DNA from: Linanthus parryae
Taxonomy: Eukaryota > Streptophyta > Magnoliopsida > Ericales > Polemoniaceae
Direction of reading: 5' to 3'
DNA length: 64,000 bases
Assembly (NCBI GenBank): GCA_023055425.1
Contig: JALGPY010000001.1
Span: 138,161,368 to 138,225,367 of the forward strand
Shown here piece after piece: positions 34,661 through 47,571 of this stretch (position 1 is its first letter; every line of letters begins with the position of its first letter). Made by a program: the position numbers and the translations under genes. The notes beneath the pieces were generated by a model that was not told the DNA's origin, ran no database searches, and worked only from the letters and a program-made list of their open reading frames with translations.

Positions 34661-37208
34661 TCATATGCGGTAGCATTTCTTCCCATTGGCGTAGAATCTC
34701 TCTATCTCCTTGCCCTCAGGGTCATGCTTTGCGATCCTCTTCAGAGTATACACGTTCTTTCGATGATATGCGATACGCGGCGTCTCTTCGCGTGTAGGCG
34801 GCTTTTCCTTGGCATCTTCCCTTGTCACCATTATTCCTGCAGGTGACTGGTCCTTGATGTCCTCCCAGAGAGGCAAAGGAGTAGGGTTGAATGGTCCGGG
34901 TGTTTGCTCATCTGCCATCTCAGTGAACCACACCGCCTCGCTGAGATGTGCTTCGTCCAAGTTGAACGGATTTGTCGAAGCCGGTATCTCGACTATTCTG
35001 TCGTTCCAGATAGCTTTCATAACCTGGTGAGCCGTTGAAGGGACTGCGTCGAAGCGATGAATCCAGGCTCGACCTATAATCATGTGGTACGTGGTGTTCG
35101 CGTCTATGACATAGAACTTTGCTGAGCATTTGATTTTGCCAATCTGAACGCCCAGGCGGATCCACCCGATCGTCATTCTAGAGTCGCTTCTGAATCCCAT
35201 GAGCGGAGATGGACGTCTGACGATCTTGTGCTCGGGAATCCCTGCTAGCTTCAGCGTGTGGAGCGAAACTACGTTGACCGCTGCTCCTCCATCGACGAAC
35301 GCTCGTTTGAACTCGACGCCATTGATGATGGCGGTCACGTACAGAGGTCTCTGGTGACTCGCATCCGTCTTCTTGTCGCTGGCAGAAAAGGTCATAATCT
35401 TTTCTGTAGAGCGGGATGCCCTGATGACTTTCCCGTCGGAGACTACAAGGTCCTCCTCGTAGTCCTCTGCTATTCTCAAAATCGCTTTCGTCATATCAAT
35501 CCGGCACTTCTCGGAGAAATTCATCTCGTCGAAGAATTTGTTGAAGTCGTGCGACCCCTTCATGCGGGTGGCACGTTCATCCTCTGTGTCCATGCTGTAG
35601 TCCTCGTCTTCATGGACCTCGGCGACGATGGGCAGACCATCTTCTGCGACTTCTTCCAAGTCGACGATCGAGATCATAGCGACCTCTTTGCCCTTCGAGC
35701 CCTGTTCCGCATGCGCGGGGAGCGGGTTGTTGCGCACATCCTTTCGGTGATCGCTGACGATGAGCTCGCCGTTCTTCATCTTCTGATCGAACGCGAACCT
35801 GAGCTTCTTGCACTCGGCCGTGGGATGCATGACCTTGCCGTGGTACTCGCACCACTTAGGGTCTCTCACCATCTCCTTGGAGGGTGTTTTCTCGAGCGGT
35901 GGCAGGACGCCGTCTTTGCGCCATTGTCTGCAGAGGTCACTTGCTTCCTCTACCGAGCATGGCAGAGGCGGTACATCGAAGTTCGCAACCTTCGCTTGTT
36001 TCTGGGGCGAAACAGTATTGACCTCAGCTTCGCGTCCCCTCTTGTAGCTAAACCTCCCGATCTTGTAAGTAGTGCCGCTCGCAGGTCGCTCTGGAGCGCT
36101 CTTCTTTTTCTGTCTCTCGACTATAGGCTCGATGTTCTTCGTGCATTCGATTAGCTTTGAAAACGTAGGTGTTTGCAAATTGATGAGCATACCTTTGTAT
36201 TCATCTCGCATGCACTGCAGGCATATCTCTACCAGCCGGCTTTCGGGCATTGGATCTTTGCACTCCAAGGACTTCGCCCGGAATTTCTTGATGAAGGTGA
36301 TCCCATCCTCCTCGCGCTTCTGGTACATCCGCGAGAGATGAATCATTGTCACCTTTTCTTCCATTTGGAAGAACTTGGTATAGAACTTCTGGACCATGTC
36401 GTCCCAAGTCTTCTCGCATCAGCAGCTTGGGATCGGCTCCGTACGGACCCATGACATCAATGAAACGCATGACATGCTCATGAGCGTTTCCGTTGACATC
36501 CTCGAACTTATCCCATTTAGGAGCCTTGTACCCTGCCGGGTTAGGCATGAGATAGATCTCCCGTGGAATGGGTGGATCGTTGTCTAATTTTGGGATAATG
36601 GTATCCGCGAATGACTGATGAGCTAGAATAGTGTCCACGCGCTTCTGTAAAGACGTCATGCATTCTGGAATGCTCCCCTCGGTAGCTGACGGAGGGGTTG
36701 CCGTAGGCGGTGGCGACACATACGCCGCCGGAGGGTTGGGAGCATACTGACTACCCGCATTTCCCCAGATCATTGTTGGGGGAGGCAAAGGGTACTGCAG
36801 AGTTGGGTTGGATGCCAAAGCCGAGGGCTGAGGAGCGTGAGCAGCAGGAGGCAGCATCTGTGCCGTTGATCCCTGAACCGAAGGCAGCTGCGTAGCCGAC
36901 GGTGGAGTCTGCAGATGAGGGTTGGGAGGTGCGGTTGACACTCCCAGTCCTGGAGCGGTAGGGGTTCCTCCTCCCTGAGAGAGAGCGGCGGCTGATGAAG
37001 GGTTTGGCGCAAGGGTACCCAGAACGGCCAAGATTTGTTCTAATTGCGCAGATTGAGCTTTGAGAGCTTTCGCCTGACTTTGGACAGTGGCGTCCAAAGA
37101 CTCTAACGTCGGTGTCTCGCCGGGAGTCGTTGGAGTACGGCGGGTCTCGTCTCCCGAGGGAGTTTCGGTGGAGGGCGATCGGTTGCTGACATCATCCTCC
37201 TAAGACAT
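34661..37208 (-). pseudogene. Tat gag-protease, broken by a stop and a frameshifting gap
   Basis: The ATG at 37208-37206 is followed by TAG as codon 3 (37202-37200). The frame then runs open through a Pro/Ala/Gln-rich N-terminus and the Gag core start (PKWDKFEDVNGNAHEHVMRFID) to about 36411. There the frame changes and about 20 residues of the usual Gag core appear to be missing before a KTWDDMVQKFYTKFF segment. The second frame (to 34661) holds the rest of Gag, a CEYHGKVMHPTAEC zinc-knuckle-like motif, and the aspartic protease with the DGGA-type active site (AFVDGGAAVNVVS) common in this lineage. It ends in TGA, in frame with pol. The protein cannot be made as it stands. Confidence 0.88.
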
Positions 37209-37226
37209 GGTTGCTTTTGTTGGTAA

Positions 37227-37245
37227 GTTCACGTCGGGTTCACCA
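37227..37245 (-). other. Tat primer binding site
   Basis: The element strand reads TGGTGAACCCGACGTGAAC three bases inside the 5' LTR end. This is not the initiator-Met type used by the copia and tandem elements. A TGGTGA..CCGACGTG site is the style seen in Tat-group elements. The exact tRNA was not assigned. Confidence 0.7.
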
Positions 37246-37248
37246 AAA

Positions 37249-37874
37249 TGTGCACAAGAGATTCCGGCGGGGAGACCTCCGTGTACACCGTATGTAGTGG
37301 ATCAAGGATCGCACAGGAAGAGTGGGGTTGTGTGTAGGGAGAGAGTAAGTCAGTAGCAATGTCTGAGAGAGAGACAGAGGTTTGGCAGAGCTTCCGCGTA
37401 TAGCAGTGTGTTCTCCTTTGTATGGAAAGGTTGACGATCTATATATACTGGAGAACATGACCGTTGTAGTGTGGTTAATGCGCCCATTAATGGCGGCTTA
37501 ATTAGCTTAACCATAACGGCACGTTTGTCCGAGTATATAGGGACCGTTAGAGCACGTGGTGCGCGAATACCGGAACCGTTACGAGGTTGACCGGGTTTGA
37601 CCGGATTGACCGGGTTTATGGAGCTCGTGCCATAAATCTCTCAAAACAGTTACTAAAGGTCGCGCGCGGGCTTGGCTCGCACGCGACAGGGCTTACTCTA
37701 GCCTCCAAACCACTAAGTCCCTACAAGTCCCGTGCAGTGGTATGCGAGGGCTCTGTCTCGCAGCCCCCACATGGATCAGCTCGGCTGGTGATCCAGTGTG
37801 TATGGAGCACAATATGGTGTGCTGGATGGTTGCCACGTGGCCCAGATCTGTCAGCCCAGAAAGCAGTATCTACA
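37249..37874 (-). repeat. Tat 5' LTR
   Basis: 626 bp, TGTAGATACTGC...CTTGTGCACA on the element strand. It differs from the 3' LTR at four positions that I can see (the equivalents of plus-strand cgtttGtcc, accGgg, gcgGgc and cagTat). It is followed by the AGTAC duplication at 37875-37879. Confidence 0.93.
37440..37447 (-). promoter_or_regulatory. TATA-like element of the Tat 5' LTR
   Basis: TATATATA on the element strand (ccagTATATATAgatc), about 430 bp into the LTR, leaving about 190 bp to its end. The position fits a U3 promoter. Motif only. Confidence 0.4.
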
Positions 37875-40800
37875 AGTACATAACAAAATTTCGATAATAA
37901 GTACAATCTAAAACAAATCGTGTGTGATCTACTAAGAGATCTGACTTAAGCTAAACTTCTTCGTCTCGATCCGCGTTCCCGTTCCCCAAACTTGATTGAC
38001 GACCTGCGGTTTTAAAATGGCAAAAGCCGACGCAATTTTGAAGAAATGATCAATAAAAACTGAGTAAATACATAATTCGACATGTAAAGCAACGAGTGGA
38101 ACGGAACCATGAGTTGAAACAAATCAGAAGATTTAAACAGTAGAACTATCATGTTGGAGAATTTGGAACAACTAGAAGTAACCGAGTAACAAAACCTCTC
38201 AATTTAATAACATTGAGAAACCACGAGTAGTTGGTAACATATCCAGAGTAAACAAGTCCATTTAAGAGAATAACTTAGTTCATGAGTAGCCAAAGTATTT
38301 CAAATCATTTCAATTGATTAGGGCAATCCAGAGCCACAAACAACATTAATAAAGTAGTCAATTTTTAATTTCGACTTCAATCAACAGTTTAATTTAGCTG
38401 AGGCATGTCGAGAGCCAGCAGTAGGATCGATGTAGACAGAGGGATCACGAAATAATCACTAAGGGTTCCTTCTAGGGTCTATCAAACCCTATTTCACCTG
38501 AGCGTTAACGGAGCCCATTCGTCAACCCCGCTCACAACATTAGCTAAAAAGCCTTAAGTGTCGACACCCCTATACCGTAGTGACCCTTACAAGTATAAGT
38601 AGCACTCTATAGCTCTATAAACCCCTTGGCCTCAATATCTTGATACATTTTGGCTCATGGGGGGCGGATTTGTGAACATTAACGTTCTATCCAATAATAA
38701 GAAGCATTGCTTCAATGGTCATAGCCCTAAGAAAATGGAGGATCGCTTGACGCCTCCCATTAATAACAATACTCTGTACATCGTCCTAAGTCTATTAGAG
38801 GTATTTATTTCTTCTCTCTCACATAACTAGAATCAGAATATCAATATTTCACAAGTAATTTCCGAGAGTTCTCAAAGGAGATGAATAAAATAGTTTAACA
38901 ACATTCAAGTGGAAAACATGCATTCTCATACTATTTCATATAACAAACATTCATTTGAAATATCAAACACAAACGCACACTTTGATATGAAAAGGCCGTA
39001 CATATGTACTTACCTCTGGGCCATGAAAGGCGCAAAGCAAAGCTAGCACTCCTACAATGCTCATCTCATATGAGTCCGGGTCTCACAATCAGTGCAGCAG
39101 CACGAAAAGATACGTCTACTTGGAACGATCCTTAACAACGGCTGGATATACACAAGTAAAGTATGGAACATATTAGCATATACCCTCTATATGAGTTTGT
39201 ATGCAAGAATGCAATGGAAAGCGGGTCATGCAAGCTAACTTGACCAAAACGCCCATAATACTCCAAAATTGTCCAGTACCTACTCTGATTGTGCATGGAC
39301 CCCAAACTATACTCATACTGGCCCAAAAACATGTAATAATGACTCTAAACTCTCTCATATGAACTTAGCATCGAAATATACCACTTTCAGTAAATTACAC
39401 TTAGGCCCCTAAAGTTTGCTAAAATTACATAAAGACCCCCACCATTGATTTGATAACTCTCGAGTCAAATACTTCCTTCTTGAGACTTCAAATTTCATTC
39501 TAAGTCAGGTTGTTGGTCTCAAAACATTAACCTAGTCTCAATAGTTCGAGAGTGAAGTTTTAATTAAATGCACATAGGCCCCCGAAGTTCACTAAAACTT
39601 CAAAAAGACCCCACCATTTGACTTGGTCAACCCTAACCCAGAATTACATACAAGTACTCCAAATAAGCATACAAGACATGCTGACAAACTCCAAGTTACT
39701 AAACGAATCTCAATTCAAAGTTTAAGTAACATTACTATTTTACCCCTCCTATACATTTCAGTCAAAGTAGGGTTTCAAAAAGTCAAACTTGGTCAAACTT
39801 GATATTTAGAGTCAGAATATGAATACGAATAAGTTTCGTGAAGAACGCTAAGGCCAGAAATGTCATTCAAATGGTCAAAACTGAATATCAAGGTGAGCGA
39901 AAAATCGTTTCAAGTAGTCAACTTTGCGGCTGATTTCTGATCAATTGAGAAGGAGTTTTGAGAAACTTGAAATAGGGTTTTGAAGATGACAGTTCAAGGA
40001 TTCCAGAACATATTTGAACTCTTAGAAACTCTAAGTATTCAAAGAGATTTTGCTAGTCAAAGTTGGACAAAAATTCCGATTCAAAACTTTGTGAAATTCA
40101 AGAGTTTTATATGAGTTCAAAGCAACAAATTTAGGCTTGATTTGTGAGAAATCCTTTACAAATTTGAAGATGACCCAGAGACGATGAAATAAAGTATTAT
40201 ACACCAGCTTTACACAGAAGAAAACAGATCTAAATTTCATTAAGTTTTGAAGAAGATACAAGGGTTAGAAAATAGGTGTTTCACCACGGCATTCTATACT
40301 TAGAAATTTTTTGAGTTTTTGCTAGCGAAGAACATCAACATCACAGCAACTTTGGAGCCAAAATCAGAGGGTCTAGAGTTAAAATTGGACCAAGAAATCA
40401 ACACAAAAGTTGTAGCCAATTCTCCAAGGATTCCAGAAAGCTGAAGGTCATTCAAAACGGACCAAAAACGAGAGAGATACAAGCATTTGAACAGGGGTAG
40501 TTTTTGTACCAAAAACACATGAACACGAAGAACACATTCATGAACTTCACGTTCCCCTAACTTTAGCTCAGATTTAGACACGATTAGAGATCGAATTGGA
40601 CCAAGAAACCAACACGAAAGTTGGAGTACTACATGCAGGGAATCCAAAGAAACAAAAATAAGATCAAGACATCAAGTATCGAGAGAGTTAAATGGCCATG
40701 AACAGGGCAGGTTTTCAAGTCGGAAAAAACATGCACGAATCAAACTTGTCAAATTCGTTGTTACAGTCATGATTTGACGATGCAAATGAGTTAAGGAGAT

Positions 40801-41409
40801 GATTAGGAGCATGAACAAGCTTTTAAACGATCAAAAAGAGCAAGAATTGAAGGCGTACCGAGCTTTGAGCTTCCCGGCGGCCATGGAGGAATCCGGCGAC
40901 CTGCTTGTCGGATTCTGATGCTCCAACGAGCTTCCACCGGAATATGGGTTGGTGGAAGAGTTCCACGACGCCCAGAGGGAAGGGGGAAGAGCCTTCGGGG
41001 TGAGAGAAATGCCAGGAAGAGAGGAAACCGCGAAATCCGACGGTAGTTGCGGTTGCCGTCGGGTTCCAAACCCAGAATTCGGCGGTCCTGCTTGCTTTGA
41101 TTCGTCGCGCAAAAATGGTACCTACAGGACGCCTTGACCTCACGATTCGAACAAGACTAGTTAGAGTTGCTAACTTTCCCTAATTAGAGATAATTCGACC
41201 AAAAACTAGGCTAGGGTTCTTACCGTTCTTCGTCGAATTTGACCTCGATAAGCAACCATTCGGGAAACGGATTGTGGGCTTTTGCTTCCTGTGTCGAGGG
41301 CTTCTACCTGTAGCAGCAGAATTGTGAAAGAAGAAGTGGTGAGGTGGTGGTTATATTGGTGGTGGTGGTTGTATGGTGGAGAAGAAGAAGATGATGAAGA
41401 TGATGTGTG

Positions 41410-41437
41410 TCTCTCTCTCTCTTTCTCTCTCTCTCTA
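41410..41437. repeat. CT microsatellite in LTR copy 2
   Basis: The same tract as in LTR copy 1 but about 12 bp shorter. Confidence 0.8.
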
Positions 41438-41471
41438 CAATCTGATGGTGGAGGATGTGAAGAAGAGGTTG

Positions 41472-42051
41472 GATGGCAATATGGTCCGATCCGATCTGTG
41501 ATCCGAGCGATCCGGGCCGAATGGATCGGTTCTGAACCCGATCCAATTGAAAATGGATCGGATTTGGATCTAGAGAGCCAGATCCGATCGGATTTGGATC
41601 TGGATTTGGATCTAAGGGCAGATCCACCGGGTTTCGACCCGATCCGATCCGACGTATATGTGTGCTTTACAAATATATTCATATTACCTCCCCACTTTCA
41701 GTTCCAAGAAGAATACAATAATAATTCCAACCTACAAAGCTATTTCTGTTGTGTTTTAGGCTTCATAACTTGCGAACATGCCTTAGCGCATGAAATAATG
41801 TTTATTTCTTATGTTATTTTTTGTATTTTTATTGAAAACCCAAGTCGGATCTGAACCGAATCCGATCCGACCACGTATTATATGGATCTACGGATCGGAT
41901 TTGGATCAGCTAGATGAAACCCGATCCGATCTGATCGGAATCCGGTGATGATCCGAACGGATCTGGATCGGATCTGGATCCCGTTTTTCCTAGTCGGATC
42001 TGGATCGGATCTAGCCTGATCCGATCCGGATCCGACCCGTTGCCATTCCTA
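41472..42051. mobile_element. 580-bp GGATCC-motif insertion, copy in LTR 2
   Basis: Same length, ends and position as 12137-12716, flanked by gttg. Its presence in LTR 2 but not LTR 3 shows that the insertion preceded the tandem duplication. Confidence 0.7.
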
Positions 42052-42354
42052 GTTGCCACATAACCAATAGAGTTGTCAAATTGGAGTAGACAAGTGGCAA
42101 GCATGCATGTGGGTGAAAGTGTAATTTTATAAACTTTAGGGTACATTTAGAAATAGAGATTCCTACTTAATTTCGGATAATTGCACAACCACCCGAACAT
42201 CTCTAGCGCTCCAAAATCATTCTAACGACTCTCAAATATTGCAAACACTCCGAAATGCCAACTTTAAAGTCGTGACAAACTATTTACAAATTTGCCCCCC
42301 TCCCCAAGTCTTGATATTGCACTAAGAATTCTCTCGGGAATTAGGGGTGTTACA

Positions 42355-43599
42355 ATCTACCCACCTTAAAAGAATCTTCGTCCCCGAAGATCTCATACTT
42401 AACTTACCCTCATTCATGAAATGCACATGAAATGTAACACAGTGACTCAGTTTATTTGACTTATCTAGACAAGTACCTAAACCGCTCTGGTCGAATGTTC
42501 TGCTCCCAATAGATGGCTTCCTTAGTTGGTCAGTAAGCAATACATTAACGGAATGAAATTTCTCATTCCTGCTCTCCGCACGACGGGGTCTATACTACAT
42601 ACTAGCATAAACTCGTATCACATTAGGGTTTCATCTAAAATTAGCTCATGTAAAAGGTCGCACTGAAATTTGAAAAGTTAGACCAAAATGCAACTTCTCA
42701 CGTCTACAAAGCAATCCGAAAATTTTCTAGCATTTAAACAAGTATCAAAACTTTTAGATAATACTTTGATTGCCACAAACATATCATTTCGCTTGGCTCA
42801 TTCGTATAAAAATGTTGTCTTACCTTTACAGGATTAGATAAACCAATCACCTCAAGTGTTCCACGCATACGAGGGAGAAAGAACACTATGTGTCGTGACA
42901 CATCGTGCCTCTCAAACACAACTCGCATGTGTTTCAAATGTTCCAACTTAGTCTACACAGCGAGTACAACTTATAGTACCGTCGTACTAAGAGTCGCGCC
43001 AGCAGACTGATAAACTAAGTGGTCCATATCACTTGGCATTTGGTAGCTCGACACCCCAAAAATTTTGGAAAACTATTTTTGTTTAAACAAATAATTTTAT
43101 TGTTTACACTTCCTAATTTGGAAATGATCATGTCAAATAAACTCAAAATGAAACAAAACAAAATATAATATTAAAAGTCACGCTCATAGGTATAATATGA
43201 GTGGTCTCACGGTCTTCTTAATCAAAGCGTCGTTACTCTCTCGTCTACAAAGTAACATAATCAAGCAATAGAACTCGGATACGTATCACACGACAACGAT
43301 AAATCATTTATATATATCAACTAAGCATGCCCATAGAATAACCCACATATAAATAAGCAAGTAGTTTTCGCCTAGATCACATACATAAGCAGTTAACAGT
43401 TAATTAAAGAGTAAGATACAAATCGCGTTTAACTAAACGTAAGTACCCAAATTCCCCAACGGCTTGATTACTTCATTTATTTCCAAATTGAGTAATCCTA
43501 GTTAATTTTACAATTTCGAAAACTTTTTATCTTTCTTATTCTCTGCTAATGGAAATCGAAAAGTCACTTTAACCGGAGAACTGATGCTCTGATACCAGC
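42355..43599 (-). mobile_element. Tandem element internal region 2, non-coding
   Basis: 1245 bp, the same length as internal region 1 and nearly identical (for example cttcGtcc against cttcAtcc). Polypurine tract at its left end, primer binding site at its right. No coding capacity. Confidence 0.85.
43585..43597 (-). other. Primer binding site, tandem element unit 2
   Basis: TGGTATCAGAGCA on the minus strand, two bases from LTR 3. As LTR 3 is the 5' LTR of the array, this is the site an array-length transcript would use. Confidence 0.85.
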
Positions 43600-46500
43600 T
43601 TTAACAGCCCAGGGATCTCGGTTCAGGGTTAACGCGACAATTGATAACCAAAAATAGATTATTAACTATTAAATTTACATTTCGGTTAAAGTACATAACA
43701 AAATTTCGATAATAAGTACAATCCAAAACAAATCGTGTGTGATCTACTAAGTGATCTGACTTAAGCTAAACTTCTTCGTCTCGATCCGCGTTCCCGTTCC
43801 CCAAACTTGATTGACGACATGCGGTTTTAAAATGGCAAAAGCCGACGCAGTTTTGAAGAAATGATCAGTAAAAACCTGAGTAAATACATACTACGACATG
43901 TAAAGAAACGAGTGGAACGGAAGCATGAGTTGAAACAAATCAGAAGATTTAAACAGTAGAACTATCATGTTGGAGAATTTGGAACAACTGGAAGTAACCG
44001 AGTAACAAAAACCTCTCAATTTAATAACATTGAGAAACCACGAGTAGTTGGTAACATATCCAGAGTAAACAAGTCCATTTAAGAGAATAACTTAGTTCAT
44101 GAGTAGCCAAAGCATTTCAAATCATTTCAATTGATTAGGGCAATCCAGAGCCACAAAAAACATTAATAAAGTAGTCAATTTTTAATTTCGACTTCAATCA
44201 ACAGTTTAATTTTGCTGAGGCATGTCGAGAGCCACCAGCAGGATCGATGTAGACAGAGGGATCACGAAATAATCACTAAGAGTTCCTTCTAGGGTCTATC
44301 AAACCCTATTTCACCCGAGCGTTGAGGGAGCCCATTCGTCTACCCCGCTAACAACATTAGCTAAAAGGCCTTAAGTGTCGACACCCCTATACCGTAGTGA
44401 CCCTTACAAGTATAAGTAGCACTCTATAGCTCTATAAACCCCTTGGCCTCAATATCTTGATACATTTTGGCTCATCGGGGGAGGATTTGTGAACATTAAC
44501 GTTCTATCCAATAATTAGAAGCATTGCTTCAATGGTCATAGCCCTAAGAAAATGGAGGATCGCTTGACGCCTCCCATTAATAACAATACTCTGTACATCG
44601 TCCTAAGTCTATTAGAGGTATTTATTTCTTCTCTCTCACATAACTAGAATCAGAATATCAATATTTCACAAGTAATTTCCGAGAGTTCTCAAAGGAGATG
44701 AATAAAATAGTTTAACAACATTCGAGTGGAAAACATGCATTCTCATACTATTTCATATAACAAACATTCATTTGAAATATCAAACACAAACGCACACTTT
44801 GATATGAAAAGGCCGTACATATGTACTTACCTCTGGGCCAGGAAAGGTGCAAAGCAAAGCTAGCACTCCTACAATGCTCGTCTCATATGAGTCCGGGTCT
44901 CACAGTCAGTGCAGCAGCACGAAAAGATACGTCTACTTGGAACGATCCTTAACAACGGCTGGATATACACAAGTAAAGTATAGAACATATTAGCATATAC
45001 CCTCTATATGAGTTTGTATGCAAGAATGCAATGGAAAGCGGGTCATGCAAGCTAACTTGACCAAAACGCCCATAATACTCCAAAATTGTCCAGTACCTAC
45101 TCTGATTGTGCATGGACCCCAAACTATACTCATACTGGCCCAAAAACATGTAATAATGACTCTAAACTCTCTCATATGAACTTAGCATCGAAATATACCA
45201 CTTCCAGTAAATTACACTTAGGCCCCTAAAGTTTGCTAAAATTACAAAAAGACCCCCACCATTGATTTGATAACTCCCGAGTCAAATACTTCCTTCTTGA
45301 GATTTCAAATTTCCTTCTTAGTCAGGTTGTTGGTCTCAAAACATTAACCTAGTCTCAAGTAGTTCAAGAGTGAAGTTTTAATTAAATGCACATAGGCCCC
45401 CGAAGTTTAGTAAAACTTCAAAAAGACCCCAACATTTGAATTGGTCAACCCTAACCCTTAATTTCATACAAGTAATCCAAATAAGCATACAAGACATGCT
45501 GACAAACTCCAAGTTACTAAACTAATCTCAATTCAAAGTTTAAGTGACATTACTATTTTGCCCCTCCTATAAAGTTCAGTCAAACTAGGGTTTTCAAAAA
45601 GTCAAAATTGGTCAAACTCGATATTTTGACTCAGAATATGAATACGAACAAGTTTCGTGAAGAACGCTAAGGCCAGAAATGTCATTCAAATGGTCAAAAC
45701 TGAATATCAAGGTGAGCGAAAAATCGTTTCAAGTAGTAAACTTTGCGACTGATTTCTGATCAATTGAGGAGTTTTGAGAAACTTGAAATAGGGTTTTGAA
45801 GATGAAAGTTCAAGGATTCCAGAACATATTTGAACTCTTAGAAACTCTAAGTATTCAAAGAGATTTTGCTAGTCAAAGTTGGACAAAAATTCCGATTCAA
45901 CACTTAGGAAAATTCAAGAGTTTTATATGAGTTCAAAGCAACAACTTTAGGCTTGATTTGTGAGAAATCCGTTACAAATTTGAAGATGACATAGAGATGA
46001 TGAAATGAAGTATTATACACCAGATTTACACAGAAGAAAACAGATCAAAATTTCATTAAGTTTTGAAGAAGATACAAGGGTTAGAAAATAGGTGTTTCAC
46101 CACGGCATTCTATACTTAGAAAATTTTTGAGTTTTTGCTAGCGAAGAACATCAACATCACAGCAACTTTGGAGCCAAAATCAGAGGGTCTAGAGTAAAAA
46201 TTGGACCAAGAAATCAACAAAAATGTTGGAGCCAATTCTCCAAGGATTCGAGAAAGCTAAAGATCATTCAAAACGGACCAAAAACGAGAGAGATACAAGC
46301 ATTTGAACAGGGGTAGTTTTTGTACCAAAAACACATGAACACGAAGAACACATTCATGAACTTCACGTTCCCCTAACTTTAGCTCAGATTTAGACACGAT
46401 CAGAGATCGAATTGGACCAAGAAATCAACACGAAAGTTGGAGTACTACATGCAGGGAATCCAAAGAAACAAAAATCAGATCAAGGCATCAAGTATCGAGA

Positions 46501-47571
46501 GAGTTAAATGGCCATGAACATGGCAGGTTTTCAAGTCGGAAAACTCAACATGCACAAATCAAACTTGTCAAATTCGTTGTTAGAGTCATGATTTGACGAT
46601 GCAAATGAGTTAAGGAGATGATTAGGAGCATGAACAAGCTTTTAAACGATCAAAAAGAGCAAGAATTGAAGGCGTACCGAGCTTTGAGCTTCCCGGCGGC
46701 CATGGAGGAATCCGGCGACCTGCTTGCCGGATTCTGATGCTCCAACGAGCTTCCACCAGAATATGGGTTGGTGGAAGAGTTCCACGACGCCCAGAGGGTA
46801 GGGGGAAGACCCTTCGGGGTGAGAGGAAGGCCAGGAAGAGAGGAAACCGCAAAATCTGGCGGTAGTTGCGGTTGTCGTCGGGTTCCAAACCCTGAATCCG
46901 GCGTTCCTGCTTGCTTCGATTCGTCACGCAAAAATGGTACCTCCAGGACCGCCTTAACCTCACGATTCGAACAAGACTAGTTAGAGTTGCTAAATTTCCC
47001 TAATTAGAGAGAATTCGACCAAAAACTAGGCTAGGGTTCTTACCGTTCTTCGTCGAATTTGGCCTCGATAAGCAACCATTCGGGAAACGGATTGAAGGCT
47101 TTTGCTCCCTGTGTCGAGGGCTTCTACCAGCAGCAGCAGAATTGTGAAAGAATGAGTGGTGAGGTGGCGGTTTTATTGGTTGTGGTGGTTGTATGGTAGA
47201 GAAGAAGAAGATTATCTCTCTCTCTCTCCCTCTCTCTCTCTACAATCTGATGGTGGAGGATGTGAAGAAGAGGTTGCCACATAACCAAGAGAGTTGTCTA
47301 ATTGGAGTAGACAAGTGGCAAGCATGCATGTGGGTGAAAGTGTAATTTTATAAACTTTAGGGTACATTTAGAAATAGAGGTTCCTACTTAATTTCGGATA
47401 ATTGCACAACCACCCCGAACATCTCTAGTGCTCCAAAATCATTCTAACGACTCTCAAATATTGCAAACACTCCGAAATGCCAACTTTAAAGCCGTGACAA
47501 ACTATTTACAATTTTCCCCCCAAAGTCTTGATATTGCACTAAGAATTCTCTCGGGAATTAGGGGTGTTACA
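43600..47571 (-). repeat. Tandem element LTR copy 3 (5' LTR)
   Basis: 3972 bp. It lacks the 580-bp insertion and differs from copies 1 and 2 by several percent with small indels, so it is the oldest branch of the three. It ends GGGTGTTACA, followed by TTGCC. Confidence 0.9.

Larger units (their letters stand above)
14361..37874 (-). mobile_element. Tat-lineage Ty3/gypsy retrotransposon with antisense gene
   Basis: The element is about 15.1 kb once the nested copia is removed, flanked by AGTAC duplications. On its own (minus) strand the order is 5' LTR (37249-37874), primer site, gag-pro, pol with RT, RNase H, a second RNase H and integrase, minisatellite, an antisense five-exon gene, polypurine tract, and 3' LTR (14361-14927 plus 23363-23421). 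The second RNase H and the antisense ORF between pol and 3' LTR are traits known from the Tat/Retand/Ogre group. The two 626-bp LTRs differ at four sites that I can see (about 0.6%), so the insertion is young. gag and pol carry disabling lesions. Confidence 0.92.
37880..42354 (-). repeat. Tandem element LTR copy 2, main part
   Basis: 4475 bp; with 14266-14360 it makes a 4570-bp LTR. It is nearly identical to copy 1, including the 580-bp insertion (41472-42051). Some differences from copy 1 are shared with copy 3 and others are private, as expected for a recombinant middle LTR. Confidence 0.9.
8436..47571 (-). mobile_element. Tandem giant-LTR element (LTR-internal-LTR-internal-LTR), LARD-like
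   Basis: Three LTR copies (8436-13020; 14266-14360 plus 37880-42354; 43600-47571) alternate with two internal regions (13021-14265 and 42355-43599, each 1245 bp). Element ends are TGTAACA and TGTTAAA on the minus strand, flanked by the 5-bp duplication TTGCC (8431-8435, 47572-47576). A primer binding site matching initiator tRNA-Met (TGGTATCAGAGCA) follows each upstream LTR and a purine tract (AAGGTGGGTAGAT) precedes each downstream LTR. No gag or pol is present, so it is non-autonomous. Terminal TGTAACACCCC and the Met primer site recall Tekay-type chromoviruses (inference). One TSD around the whole array indicates one insertion followed by unequal recombination between LTRs. Confidence 0.88.

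Noticed and set aside
35258..36154. 298-codon plus-strand ORF
   Set aside because: It lies exactly antisense to the conserved Gag-protease frame of the Tat element and has no domain of its own.
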